A stretch of DNA of 6,182 nt, from contig JADZBZ010000100.1 of the NCBI GenBank assembly GCA_020851835.1, positions 1 to 6,182 of the forward strand. Reading direction: 5' to 3'. Shown here piece by piece: positions 1 to 5,178 of the stretch; within the stretch, counting starts at the first letter, position 1; each line of letters starts with the position of its first letter. The DNA comes from Acidobacteriota bacterium. Its GTDB lineage: Bacteria > Acidobacteriota > Vicinamibacteria > Vicinamibacterales > UBA2999. The notes under the pieces were generated by a model that was not told the DNA's origin, made no database searches, and saw only the letters and a program-made list of their open reading frames with translations. Made by a program: the position numbers and the translations under genes.

Positions 1-318
1 CACGACCTTCCGAATGTGACGATGGACGGCTGGGCGGTGACGGTCAGCCATGTCGACTATCCGCCGGGACGCGTCGGTGCCGCGCATCATCATGCGGGCT
101 TCGTGCTCGCGTACGTCCTCGAGGGCGCCGTCATCGCCAAGATCTCGGGGCAAGGCGAGGAGAAAACGTACAACGTCGGCCAGATGTTTTACGAGCACCC
201 CGGCGCGACGCATGAGGTCTCGAAGAATGCCAGCCAGACGCAGCCCGCCAAACTGCTCGCGATGATCTTTGCGAAGAAGGGATCGACGCTGACAACCCCC
301 GGCCCCGCTCAAGGGTGA
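1..318 (+). CDS. Cupin-domain protein, 5'-truncated by the window edge
   Basis: The frame is open from base 1 and ends at TGA 316-318, giving 105 visible residues. They form a single small cupin beta-barrel. Motif 1 is present as PPGRVGAAHHH (visible residues 21-31), providing the metal-ligand histidines H29 and H31. It is followed by AYVLEG. Motif 2 is seen as G60...PGATH (67-71) then N76. The glutamate expected in motif 1 is not at its usual place, as in several single-domain cupins of the 'AYVLEG...PGATH' type. These proteins bind a metal or small ligand, and the substrate cannot be deduced. A GTG at 16 could serve as a start, but the cupin-like sequence HDLPNV already runs from base 1, so the real start is probably upstream and may include a signal peptide. 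The final 12 residues are low-complexity. No terminator hairpin with a T-run follows. Confidence 0.85.
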   Translation, partial: HDLPNVTMDGWAVTVSHVDYPPGRVGAAHHHAGFVLAYVLEGAVIAKISGQGEEKTYNVGQMFYEHPGATHEVSKNASQTQPAKLLAMIFAKKGSTLTTPGPAQG

Positions 319-367
319 GGCGCCCTCAAGATCGCCTTGTCCTGGCAAAACTCGGACCTGTCCCGCT

Positions 368-379
368 GAACCGCCGACA
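368..379 (+). repeat. 12-bp direct repeat of the tRNA-Phe T-arm
   Basis: GAACCGCCGACA occurs here and again at 507-518, inside the T-arm and variable-loop part of the tRNA-Phe gene, in the same orientation. It sits at the left border of the methyltransferase-like scrap, so scrap and spacer are bracketed by the two copies. It could be a worn attachment-site remnant. However, the match does not extend to the tRNA 3' end as a canonical att duplication would, and a chance match in GC-rich DNA is possible. Confidence 0.35.
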
Positions 380-456
380 AGGAGGGAAACCTCCGTGTCC
401 ATCTGAACGGAGTGGACGTCTACGACCCGATCACCGGGCAGATCTCGCTCGGCAAC
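370..456 (+). pseudogene. Possible scrap of a DNA-methyltransferase-like gene
   Basis: Read in one frame, these bases give TADKEGNLRVHLNGVDVYDP followed by ITGQISLGN. The core 'GVDVYDPxTGxI' resembles a conserved stretch I recall from large adenine-specific DNA methylases and helicase-methylase fusion proteins, where it is followed by a phrase on the 'IACWFIDTDY' pattern. Here that continuation is missing and the frame runs into unrelated sequence and the tRNA gene. An in-frame TGA (367-369) closes it on the left. The fragment is far too short to be functional and has no start codon or ribosome-binding site. It lies immediately beyond the 3' end of tRNA-Phe, a common insertion place for mobile DNA, so a decayed integrated element is possible. 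The family recognition is from memory, and chance resemblance cannot be excluded. Confidence 0.33.
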
Positions 457-486
457 GGCCAGCGCTTCTGTATATGTGAATTAGCG

Positions 487-562
487 TGGTGGCCAGGGGC
501 GGAATCGAACCGCCGACACCGTGATTTTCAGTCACGTGCTCTACCAACTGAGCTACCTGGCC
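487..562 (-). tRNA. tRNA-Phe (anticodon GAA)
   Basis: The - strand folds into a complete 76-nt cloverleaf. The acceptor stem pairs GGCCAGG with CCTGGCC. The D-arm is GCTC-AGTTGGTA-GAGC. The anticodon stem CGTGA/TCACG encloses the loop CTGAAAA with anticodon GAA (bases 527-529 on the + strand). The T-arm is GGCGG-TTCGATT-CCGCC. The discriminator is A (base 490) and the CCA tail is encoded at 487-489, so 3' maturation needs trimming only. All canonical tertiary bases I checked are present, including the TTCGA T-loop and GG in the D-loop. It decodes UUC and UUU. It stands alone, with no second tRNA beside it, downstream of the HhH gene on the same strand and with its own promoter-like element. 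Confidence 0.97.
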
Positions 563-579
563 GTCGGTGGAGACCGATG

Positions 580-585
580 AGTATA
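580..585 (-). promoter_or_regulatory. -10 box of the tRNA-Phe promoter
   Basis: The - strand reads TATACT here, five of six matches to the sigma-70 consensus TATAAT. It lies 17 nt upstream of the mature tRNA 5' end, which places the transcription start about 10 nt before the tRNA, a normal 5' leader for RNase P. A -35 candidate about 17-18 nt further upstream (TCGAGC-like) is weak. Confidence 0.5.
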
Positions 586-599
586 GCATGCTCGTTTGG

Positions 600-638
600 G
601 CGCGCTCGATGCGCGTGAGGTGAGCGTTGAGGCTCACC
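600..638. other. Two adjacent inverted repeats between the HhH gene and tRNA-Phe
   Basis: GGTGAGC (619-625) pairs with GCTCACC (632-638) around a 6-nt loop. Next to it, CGCGC (601-605) pairs with GCGCG (611-615) around TCGAT. They lie 41 bp past the stop of the HhH gene and upstream of the tRNA promoter. They could form hairpins that end or stabilise the HhH transcript. Neither is followed by a T-run, so an intrinsic terminator is not supported. Confidence 0.35.
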
Positions 639-678
639 ATGGCCGACGCTGCGGGACAGGTTTCGCGAATCCACCGGG

Positions 679-1590
679 TCACCGGCCGTACAACCGCTCA
701 CACTCCGCCTCCCGTCCGCGCACCACGCGGCGTCCGGCCTGTGGGCCGACAGGCGCCGTCACGACGGTCCATTGCCCACCGGTTCGGTCGCCGTCCCCGT
801 AGATGACCACCCAGTCCCGCGTCGTGCCCAGCCGGTGCGCGCGCTCGGTGTTCGAGAAGAGCGCCGTGTAGTGCCGCGCGCCACGCGCCGTGTGCAGCAC
901 CGGCAACCAGCGCTGGCCGTCGGGGTTGAATCGTTTGGGCGCAATGCGCGGCAGCCGATCGGCCGCGGCCTTTTCGCGGTACTCGCGGTCTACGTCGAGC
1001 AGTTCCGCCACACTGGGTGGGCGCTCTTCCGACCGAGGTCGCCGCACGCGACCCAGCCGCTGCGCGAGCACGGCGCGGATGCCGGCCAGTCTCTTCGGTC
1101 CGAAGCCCGCCAGCGTTTCGAGGCGGCCGTCGCCGGCCGCCGCCTCGAGGTCTTCGAGCGTGTCGAGCCCCAGTTCGTCGTGCAGTCGGCCAGCCAGCCG
1201 CTTGCCGATGCCGGGAACGGTGCCGAGCAGGCGCAGCGGATCGAGGTCGCCCCGCATGCGCGCCAGCATCGGGGAATAGCCGAACCGCACGATGTCGCGG
1301 ATCGTGCGGGCGAGAGTGATGCCAATGCCGGGCAGGCGCTCCAACCCGTCGAGACCCTCCGCATCGAGGATGTGCGAGGCGGGTTCGCCAAGGCGCCGGA
1401 GGGCGTTGGCGCCGCGACGATAGGCGCGCACGCGGAACGGATTGGCACCCTGCTCGTCGAGCAGGGCCGCGACTTCATCGAGCTTGCCGGCAATGGCGGC
1501 GTTCAGCTGGTCGCCGCCGGCTGGGGGTAAGGACCGGCGTGCCGCCGGCGGGTCAGGTTGGCGAGTCCGGTTGGCCGGCGGTTCTGCCAT
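679..1590 (-). CDS. Helix-hairpin-helix DNA-binding protein, PolX N-terminal-like, without polymerase domain
   Basis: This 303-residue protein starts with a proline-rich, probably disordered segment (1-28). It continues with the N-terminal '8-kDa'/HhH fold of the DNA polymerase beta/X family: a helix with EVAALLDEQGANPFRVRAYR (39-58), then three HhH hairpins, LPGIGITLA (86-94), VPGIGKRLAGRL (125-136) and LAGFGPKRLAGI (160-171). HhH hairpins bind the DNA backbone non-specifically. The nucleotidyltransferase palm and the PHP nuclease domain of full PolX proteins are absent. Instead there is a C-terminal region (about 210-303) rich in conserved-looking aromatic residues: RIAPKRFNP, WLPVLHT, HYTALFSNTERAH, DWVVIYGDG and GRRVVRGREAEC. 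I do not recognise a characterised function for it. A role in DNA repair or DNA binding is inference from the HhH part. The frame extends to an ATG at 1698, but that stretch lies inside the PAP2 gene and looks like noise. The ATG at 1590 is the first start giving a sensible N-terminus. It overlaps the PAP2 3' end by 38 bp and lacks a clear Shine-Dalgarno; another ATG lies at 1602. The overlap suggests co-transcription with the PAP2 gene. Confidence 0.85.
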   Translation of the reverse strand: MAEPPANRTRQPDPPAARRSLPPAGGDQLNAAIAGKLDEVAALLDEQGANPFRVRAYRRGANALRRLGEPASHILDAEGLDGLERLPGIGITLARTIRDIVRFGYSPMLARMRGDLDPLRLLGTVPGIGKRLAGRLHDELGLDTLEDLEAAAGDGRLETLAGFGPKRLAGIRAVLAQRLGRVRRPRSEERPPSVAELLDVDREYREKAAADRLPRIAPKRFNPDGQRWLPVLHTARGARHYTALFSNTERAHRLGTTRDWVVIYGDGDRTGGQWTVVTAPVGPQAGRRVVRGREAECERLYGR

Positions 1591-2110
1591 CCGACTCAGC
1601 ATAGCCGGAGGGCGGGACGGCGCGGCCGCCCAGCACGAACCAGCCCACGGCCAGTCCGATGAGCGCCCCCGAGATGACATCGGAGGGCCAGTGCACACCC
1701 ACGTAGACGCGCGACACGGCGATGGCCGCGGCCAGCGTCCACCAGACGATGCGCCCGGCGGGGAAGAGACGTCCGACAGCGAGCGCGCCCGCCATTGCCG
1801 AGGCGGCGTGCCCCGATGGGAACGACCCGCTGAGCGGCCGCTGATCGATGAGCCGCACGTCGGCCATCACCTGGAACGGGCGGTCGCGGTCGGCCACCGG
1901 CTTGATGATGCCGTCCACGACGAGATACGACAGGCCCACGGCGAGCCCCACGCGCCAGGCGGCCATGCGGCGCTTGGGAAAGACCGCCGCGATGAGCGCC
2001 ACCGCCAGCCACACGAACGAGACGCGGCCGATGGCGCTGGCCAGCAGCATCACGTCGTCGAGCCGCGGCGTGTGAGCCTGGTTGATGAGGGTGAAGAGGG
2101 TGGTGTCCAT
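1553..2110 (-). CDS. PAP2-family membrane phosphatase
   Basis: This is a 185-residue polytopic membrane protein of the PAP2/haloperoxidase superfamily (phosphatidic acid or undecaprenyl-pyrophosphate phosphatases). All three catalytic motifs are intact: K70-x6-R77P78 (KPVADRDRP), P98-S-G-H101 (FPSGHA), and S133R134-x5-H140-x3-D144 (SRVYVGVHWPSD). H101 and H140 are the expected catalytic histidines. Hydrophobic segments are visible at roughly 29-44, 54-69, 103-113, 121-135 and 147-161. The length is typical of small PAP2 proteins. The likely substrate is a lipid phosphate or pyrophosphate at the cytoplasmic membrane, possibly in undecaprenyl-phosphate recycling; this is family inference. The frame stays open upstream to 2218 through the intergenic repeat block, adding MERRG-type repeats. 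I place the start at ATG 2110, where family-like sequence (MDTTLFTLINQAH) begins. No good Shine-Dalgarno is visible there. It lies downstream of recA on the same strand and overlaps the HhH gene. Confidence 0.9.
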   Translation of the reverse strand: MDTTLFTLINQAHTPRLDDVMLLASAIGRVSFVWLAVALIAAVFPKRRMAAWRVGLAVGLSYLVVDGIIKPVADRDRPFQVMADVRLIDQRPLSGSFPSGHAASAMAGALAVGRLFPAGRIVWWTLAAAIAVSRVYVGVHWPSDVISGALIGLAVGWFVLGGRAVPPSGYAESDGRTAGQPDSPT

Positions 2111-2117
2111 CGGAACG

Positions 2118-2234
2118 ATGACGCCGGGGCTGAAGCCCCGGCGCTCCGTACTCTGAATGACGCCGGGGCTGAAGCCCCGGCGCTCCATACCCCGGCGCTC
2201 CATACCCCGGCGCTCCATGCCCCGGCGCTCCGTA
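2118..2234. repeat. Intergenic repeat block: two hairpin units plus a 15-bp tandem array
   Basis: Two near-identical units begin at 2118 and 2157, 39 bp apart. Each contains a perfect 9-bp stem, CGCCGGGGC paired with GCCCCGGCG around a TGAA loop (2122-2143 and 2161-2182). The tail of each unit, CCCCGGCGCTCC plus (A/G)T(A/G)-type bases, is a 15-bp module. It is present at 2136-2150 and then four times head to tail at 2175-2189, 2190-2204, 2205-2219 and 2220-2234, with changes only in the last three bases. The block fills most of the 138-bp gap between the recA stop and the PAP2 start. It resembles the dispersed 'CCGGGGCTGAAGCCCCGG' palindromes I recall from acidobacterial genomes. It could form strong RNA hairpins behind recA, but no T-run follows, so it is not a textbook terminator. 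Confidence 0.93.
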
Positions 2235-2248
2235 CTCGGGCGGAAGGG

Positions 2249-3277
2249 CTACACCGCGGCGGGCTCGGCTTCGCGCGTCATGCCCAGCTCGCGCCGCACC
2301 CGCTCTTCAATGGCGTTACGGATGTCGGGATGTTCCTTGAGAAACGCCTTCACGTTCTCCCTGCCCTGGCCCAGGCGCTCGCCGCCGTAGGCGAACCAGG
2401 CGCCGCTCTTCTCGACAATCTTCTTGTCGACGGCAAGGTCCAGCAAATCGCCCTCCCGAGAAATACCCTCGCCGTAGACGATGTCGAACTCGGCTTCGCG
2501 AAAGGGCGGGGCCATCTTGTTCTTGACGATCTTGACACGGGTGCGGCCGCCAACCACGGTGTCGCCGTCCTTGATGGCACCAATGCGGCGGATGTCGATG
2601 CGCACCGAGGCGTAGAACTTGAGCGCGCGACCGCCGGTGGTGGTTTCCGGGTTGCCGAACATCACGCCGATCTTCTCGCGGAGCTGGTTGATGAAGACCA
2701 GCACCGTCTTCGACTTCGAGATGGCGCCGGTGAGCTTGCGCAGCGCCTGCGACATGAGCCGCGCCTGCAGGCCCATCTGCGCTTCGCCCATCTCGCCTTC
2801 GATCTCCGCGCGCGGGACGAGAGCGGCAACCGAGTCGACGACCACCACGTCCACACTGCCCGAGCGAATGAGGACCTCGACGATCTCCAGGGCCTGCTCG
2901 CCGTTGTCGGGCTGCGAGACCAGCAGGTTGTCGATATCGACGCCCAGTTTCTTCGCATACGCGGCATCGAGCGCGTGCTCGGCATCCACAAACGCCGCCA
3001 GCCCGCCGGCTTTCTGCGCCTCGGCAATCACCTGCAGGGCGAGCGTCGTCTTGCCCGACGCCTCGGGCCCGAAAATCTCGACGACCCGGCCGCGGGGAAC
3101 GCCGCCAATGCCGAGTGCATAGTCGATGCTGATGGCGCCGGTCGAAATCGACGCCACGGGCGAGATGCTGTTGCGCTGCCCGAGGCGCATGATGGCGCCT
3201 TTGCCGAACTGCTTTTCAATCTGGCCAACGGCCACGTCGAGGGCTTTGAGGCGTTCCTGTCGTTCGTCGATGGGCAT
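2249..3277 (-). CDS. recA: Recombinase RecA
   Basis: This 342-residue protein is recognisable along its whole length as RecA, the ATP-dependent strand-exchange protein that also stimulates LexA self-cleavage. Walker A is GPEASGKT (70-77). The catalytic glutamate lies in FVDAEHALD (E100), and Walker B is VVVVDSVAALVP (ending in D148). The L1 region follows at about EIEGEMGEAQMG (158-169), then the allosteric glutamine in FINQLR (Q198) and the DNA-binding L2 loop GNPETTTGGRALKF (208-221). The C-terminal domain ends with RRELGMTREAEPAAV, shorter and less acidic than the E. coli tail. No intein or frameshift is present. The start at ATG 3277 gives the usual MPIDERQERLKALD N-terminus. An AAAGGA Shine-Dalgarno lies about 11-12 nt upstream, and a strong promoter lies just beyond. 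recA is first in a same-strand series (PAP2, HhH) but is separated from PAP2 by the repeat block. Upstream it faces a YdjM-type gene divergently. Confidence 0.98.
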   Translation of the reverse strand: MPIDERQERLKALDVAVGQIEKQFGKGAIMRLGQRNSISPVASISTGAISIDYALGIGGVPRGRVVEIFGPEASGKTTLALQVIAEAQKAGGLAAFVDAEHALDAAYAKKLGVDIDNLLVSQPDNGEQALEIVEVLIRSGSVDVVVVDSVAALVPRAEIEGEMGEAQMGLQARLMSQALRKLTGAISKSKTVLVFINQLREKIGVMFGNPETTTGGRALKFYASVRIDIRRIGAIKDGDTVVGGRTRVKIVKNKMAPPFREAEFDIVYGEGISREGDLLDLAVDKKIVEKSGAWFAYGGERLGQGRENVKAFLKEHPDIRNAIEERVRRELGMTREAEPAAV

Positions 3278-3307
3278 GTCTGCTGGGTTCCTTTCGGGCC
3301 AGAAGTG

Positions 3308-3336
3308 ATCCTAGAAACGCGCCAAGCGAAAGTCAA
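3308..3336 (-). promoter_or_regulatory. recA promoter
   Basis: The - strand carries -35 TTGACT (3331-3336), an exact 17-bp spacer and -10 TAGGAT (3308-3313). This is five of six and four of six matches to sigma-70 consensus. The predicted start near 3301 would give a leader of about 24 nt containing the AAAGGA ribosome-binding site. This is the clearest promoter in the window. Confidence 0.75.
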
Positions 3337-3354
3337 GCGAAAATACCTATAGGT
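3323..3354. promoter_or_regulatory. Candidate operator elements at the recA promoter
   Basis: CAAGCGAAA occurs twice in direct orientation (3323-3331 and 3334-3342), a period of 11 bp or about one helical turn. The copies straddle the recA -35 hexamer. Just upstream, ACCTATAGGT (3345-3354) is a perfect 10-bp palindrome. Either could bind a regulator such as LexA. Neither matches the E. coli (CTGT-N8-ACAG), Gram-positive (GAAC-N4-GTTC) or alphaproteobacterial (GTTC-N7-GTTC) LexA boxes, so the assignment is only positional. Confidence 0.4.
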
Positions 3355-3445
3355 GGCACGCCCTAATGGTTCGGTATCAACAGGTTGCGGCTACGGGTCA
3401 CTTTCGCCATTCCTCGACCCATCGCAGCTTCTACACGGTCGGGGT

Positions 3446-3475
3446 TTGACCCGCCGCGCGTTCTCTGCGTACGGT
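3446..3475 (+). promoter_or_regulatory. Possible leaderless promoter of the YdjM/DUF457-type gene
   Basis: TTGACC (3446-3451), an 18-bp spacer and TACGGT (3470-3475) resemble a sigma-70 promoter with a good -35 and a weak -10 keeping only T, A and the final T. Exactly six bases separate the -10 from the ATG at 3482, so the predicted start falls on or beside the A of the ATG. A GGAGG (3476-3480) lies one base before the ATG, too close to act as a normal Shine-Dalgarno. Confidence 0.4.
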
Positions 3476-3481
3476 GGAGGA

Positions 3482-3988
3482 ATGCCCAGCCCGGTCGGAC
3501 ACGCCCTCGGAGGACTGATTGTCGGGTTGGCCGTCGGGGACCGGGAGCCTGGCGCCGTACGGCCGTGGGCGCTTGCCCTGCCCGTCATCGCCGCGGTCGC
3601 TCCGGACATCGACTTCCTGTGGGGTCGCCACAACATGGAAACCCATAGCCTCGGGGCGGCCCTCCTTGCCGGGCTGGCGGTGCTCGCCTGGACGCGCGGC
3701 CGCGGTCCCGGGCTGGCCCTCGCCGTGGCGCTGGCCTGGTCGTCGCACGTGCTGTTCGACTGGCTCGGGTCGGACACGACGCCCCCGCTGGGCGTGATGG
3801 CGCTATGGCCGCTGTCATCGGACTTCTACTTCGCCAACGCCTTCCTCTTCGATGCCATCTCCCGGCGCACCTACCGGCCGGATTTCTGGTCGCACAACCT
3901 CTGGGCCGTGGCGAAGGAGGTGGTGATGCTTGCGCCCGTGGCTGGCGCAGCGTGGGCGCTGCGCCGGCGTCCATCGAGCGATCGATAG
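3482..3988 (+). CDS. YdjM/DUF457-family membrane-bound metal-dependent hydrolase-like protein
   Basis: This 168-residue membrane protein has the polar motifs of the YdjM (DUF457) family: an N-terminal histidine in SPVGHALGG (H7), PDIDFLWGRHNMETHS (P41-S56, with D42, D44, H50 and H55), and SSHVLFDWLG (H89, D93). These are presumed metal ligands on a membrane-embedded hydrolase fold. The substrate is unknown, and E. coli YdjM is known mainly as a LexA-regulated inner-membrane protein. Hydrophobic segments lie near 8-19, 29-41, 57-70, 76-88 and 140-158. The frame is open upstream to 3353, but those residues do not resemble the family. The ATG at 3482 gives the standard MPSPVGHA start. The gene is divergent from recA, and its stop is 8 bp from the convergent thiolase stop. 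Confidence 0.85.
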   Translation: MPSPVGHALGGLIVGLAVGDREPGAVRPWALALPVIAAVAPDIDFLWGRHNMETHSLGAALLAGLAVLAWTRGRGPGLALAVALAWSSHVLFDWLGSDTTPPLGVMALWPLSSDFYFANAFLFDAISRRTYRPDFWSHNLWAVAKEVVMLAPVAGAAWALRRRPSSDR

Positions 3989-3996
3989 TCGGCCGT

Positions 3997-5178
3997 TCAC
4001 GCCATCTCGACGGCGAGCGCCACCCCGTTACCGCCCCCGAGACAGAGCGTCGCAATGCCCTTCTTGCCTCCGCGCGCCTTCAGTGCATGGAGCAGCGTGG
4101 TGAGAATGCGCGCGCCGGAGGCGCCGATGGGGTGACCGAGCGCCACGGCGCCTCCATTGACGTTCACCCGCGCCGGGTCCAGACCAAGCTCGCGCATCAC
4201 GGCCACGGCCTGCACGGCGAAGGCTTCGTTCAGTTCCAGCAGGTCCACGTCGCCGATGGTCCAGCCGGCCTTCTTCAGTACCTTGCGCGTGGCTTCGACC
4301 GGCGTCATCAGCAGCATCTTCGGCGCCAGCCCCGACGTCGCCTGCGCGACGATGCGCGCCATGGGCGCGACGCCCAGGGCCCTGGCCCGCTCGGCGCTCA
4401 TCACCACCAGGGCCGCGGCGCCGTCGTTGACCGGAGGCGCGTTGCCGGCCGTGACGGTGCCGTCCTTCTTGAAGGCCGGCTTGAGCGCCCTGAGCGCCTC
4501 GGGCGTGGTATCGGCGCGCACCGATTCGTCGCGGTCGAACATCACGGGGTCGCCCTTCCGCTGCGGGATGGGCACGGGGAGAATCTCAGCCGCAAAGGCG
4601 CCTGACGCCTGCGCCGCGGCGGCCTTGTGGTGGCTTTCGACCGAGTAGCGGTCCTGTTCGTCGCGGGTCACTTTGAAGGCGTCGGCCACGGTCTCGCCGG
4701 CGTTTCCCATGTGCCAGTTCTCGAACGGGCACCACAGTCCGTCGAGGATCATCGAATCGAGCACCTGGCCGTGTCCCATGCGCAGGCCCTCGCGTACGCG
4801 CGGCAGCAGGTAGGGGGCGCTGCTCATCGACTCCATGCCGCCGGCCACGGCAATCTCGATATCGCCGGTCTGGATGCCCTGCTGCGCCAGCATCACGGCC
4901 TTGAGGCCCGAACCGCACACCTTGTTGATGGTGAGCGCCGCGACGTGGTCGGCGAGCCCGCCCTTGAGTGCGGCCTGCCGCGCCGGTGCCTGCCCGGCGC
5001 CCGCCGAGACGACATGGCCCATGATGCACTCGTCGACCGTGGCCGGGTCGATGCCGGCACGGGTGACCGCCTCGCGCACGACCATGGCCCCCAGGGCGGG
5101 GGCGGGGATGTCCTTGAGCGTGCCGAGGAACTTGCCGGTCGGCAGCCGGACGGCGCTGACGATGACCGCTTCAGCCAT
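3997..5178 (-). CDS. Acetyl-CoA C-acetyltransferase (thiolase)
   Basis: This is a full-length 393-residue thiolase, catalysing reversible condensation of two acetyl-CoA to acetoacetyl-CoA, or thiolytic cleavage of 3-ketoacyl-CoA. The nucleophilic cysteine is in INKVCGSGLKAV (C88). The GGMESMS motif follows. NEAFAVQAVAV, GHPIGASGAR (H349) and the second active cysteine in LCLGGGNGVA (C379) complete the catalytic set. N-terminal AVIVSAVRLPTGKF and total length match biosynthetic/degradative acetyl-CoA acetyltransferases better than the longer trifunctional-enzyme thiolases. The exact chain-length preference is not readable from the sequence. The start is ATG 5178, with GGAG about 10 nt upstream (5189-5192); the upstream open frame to 5373 is antisense-type noise. 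The ATG overlaps the end of the DciA-like gene by 8 bp, implying co-transcription and translational coupling. It converges with the YdjM-type gene. Confidence 0.95.
   Translation of the reverse strand: MAEAVIVSAVRLPTGKFLGTLKDIPAPALGAMVVREAVTRAGIDPATVDECIMGHVVSAGAGQAPARQAALKGGLADHVAALTINKVCGSGLKAVMLAQQGIQTGDIEIAVAGGMESMSSAPYLLPRVREGLRMGHGQVLDSMILDGLWCPFENWHMGNAGETVADAFKVTRDEQDRYSVESHHKAAAAQASGAFAAEILPVPIPQRKGDPVMFDRDESVRADTTPEALRALKPAFKKDGTVTAGNAPPVNDGAAALVVMSAERARALGVAPMARIVAQATSGLAPKMLLMTPVEATRKVLKKAGWTIGDVDLLELNEAFAVQAVAVMRELGLDPARVNVNGGAVALGHPIGASGARILTTLLHALKARGGKKGIATLCLGGGNGVALAVEMA

Noticed and set aside
431..682. - strand frame running across the tRNA gene
   Set aside because: It passes through the tRNA-Phe gene and its promoter, with no protein similarity. 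It is a product of stop-poor GC-rich DNA.
772..1530. 252-residue + strand frame antisense to the HhH gene
   Set aside because: The - strand frame carries three clear HhH motifs and PolX-type sequence. The + strand frame has no recognisable motif.
2118..2234. CRISPR array
   Set aside because: The 15-bp copies are directly adjacent without unique spacers, the repeat is too short, and no cas gene is nearby.
1442..3352. A 636-residue open frame on the + strand
   Set aside because: It is antisense to recA and the PAP2 gene, both unmistakable. Its Arg/His/Asp/Ala-rich composition is typical of a GC-rich shadow frame, and no domain is recognisable.
3353..3481. N-terminal extension of the YdjM-type protein from a GTG at 3353
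   Set aside because: The added residues do not resemble the family and would cover the intergenic control region. The family N-terminus MPSPVGHA begins at the ATG at 3482.
3989..3996. Terminator between the convergent YdjM-type and thiolase genes
   Set aside because: Only 8 bp separate the stops, and no stem-loop with a T-run is present. Nearby ATCGAT-type palindromes are too short.
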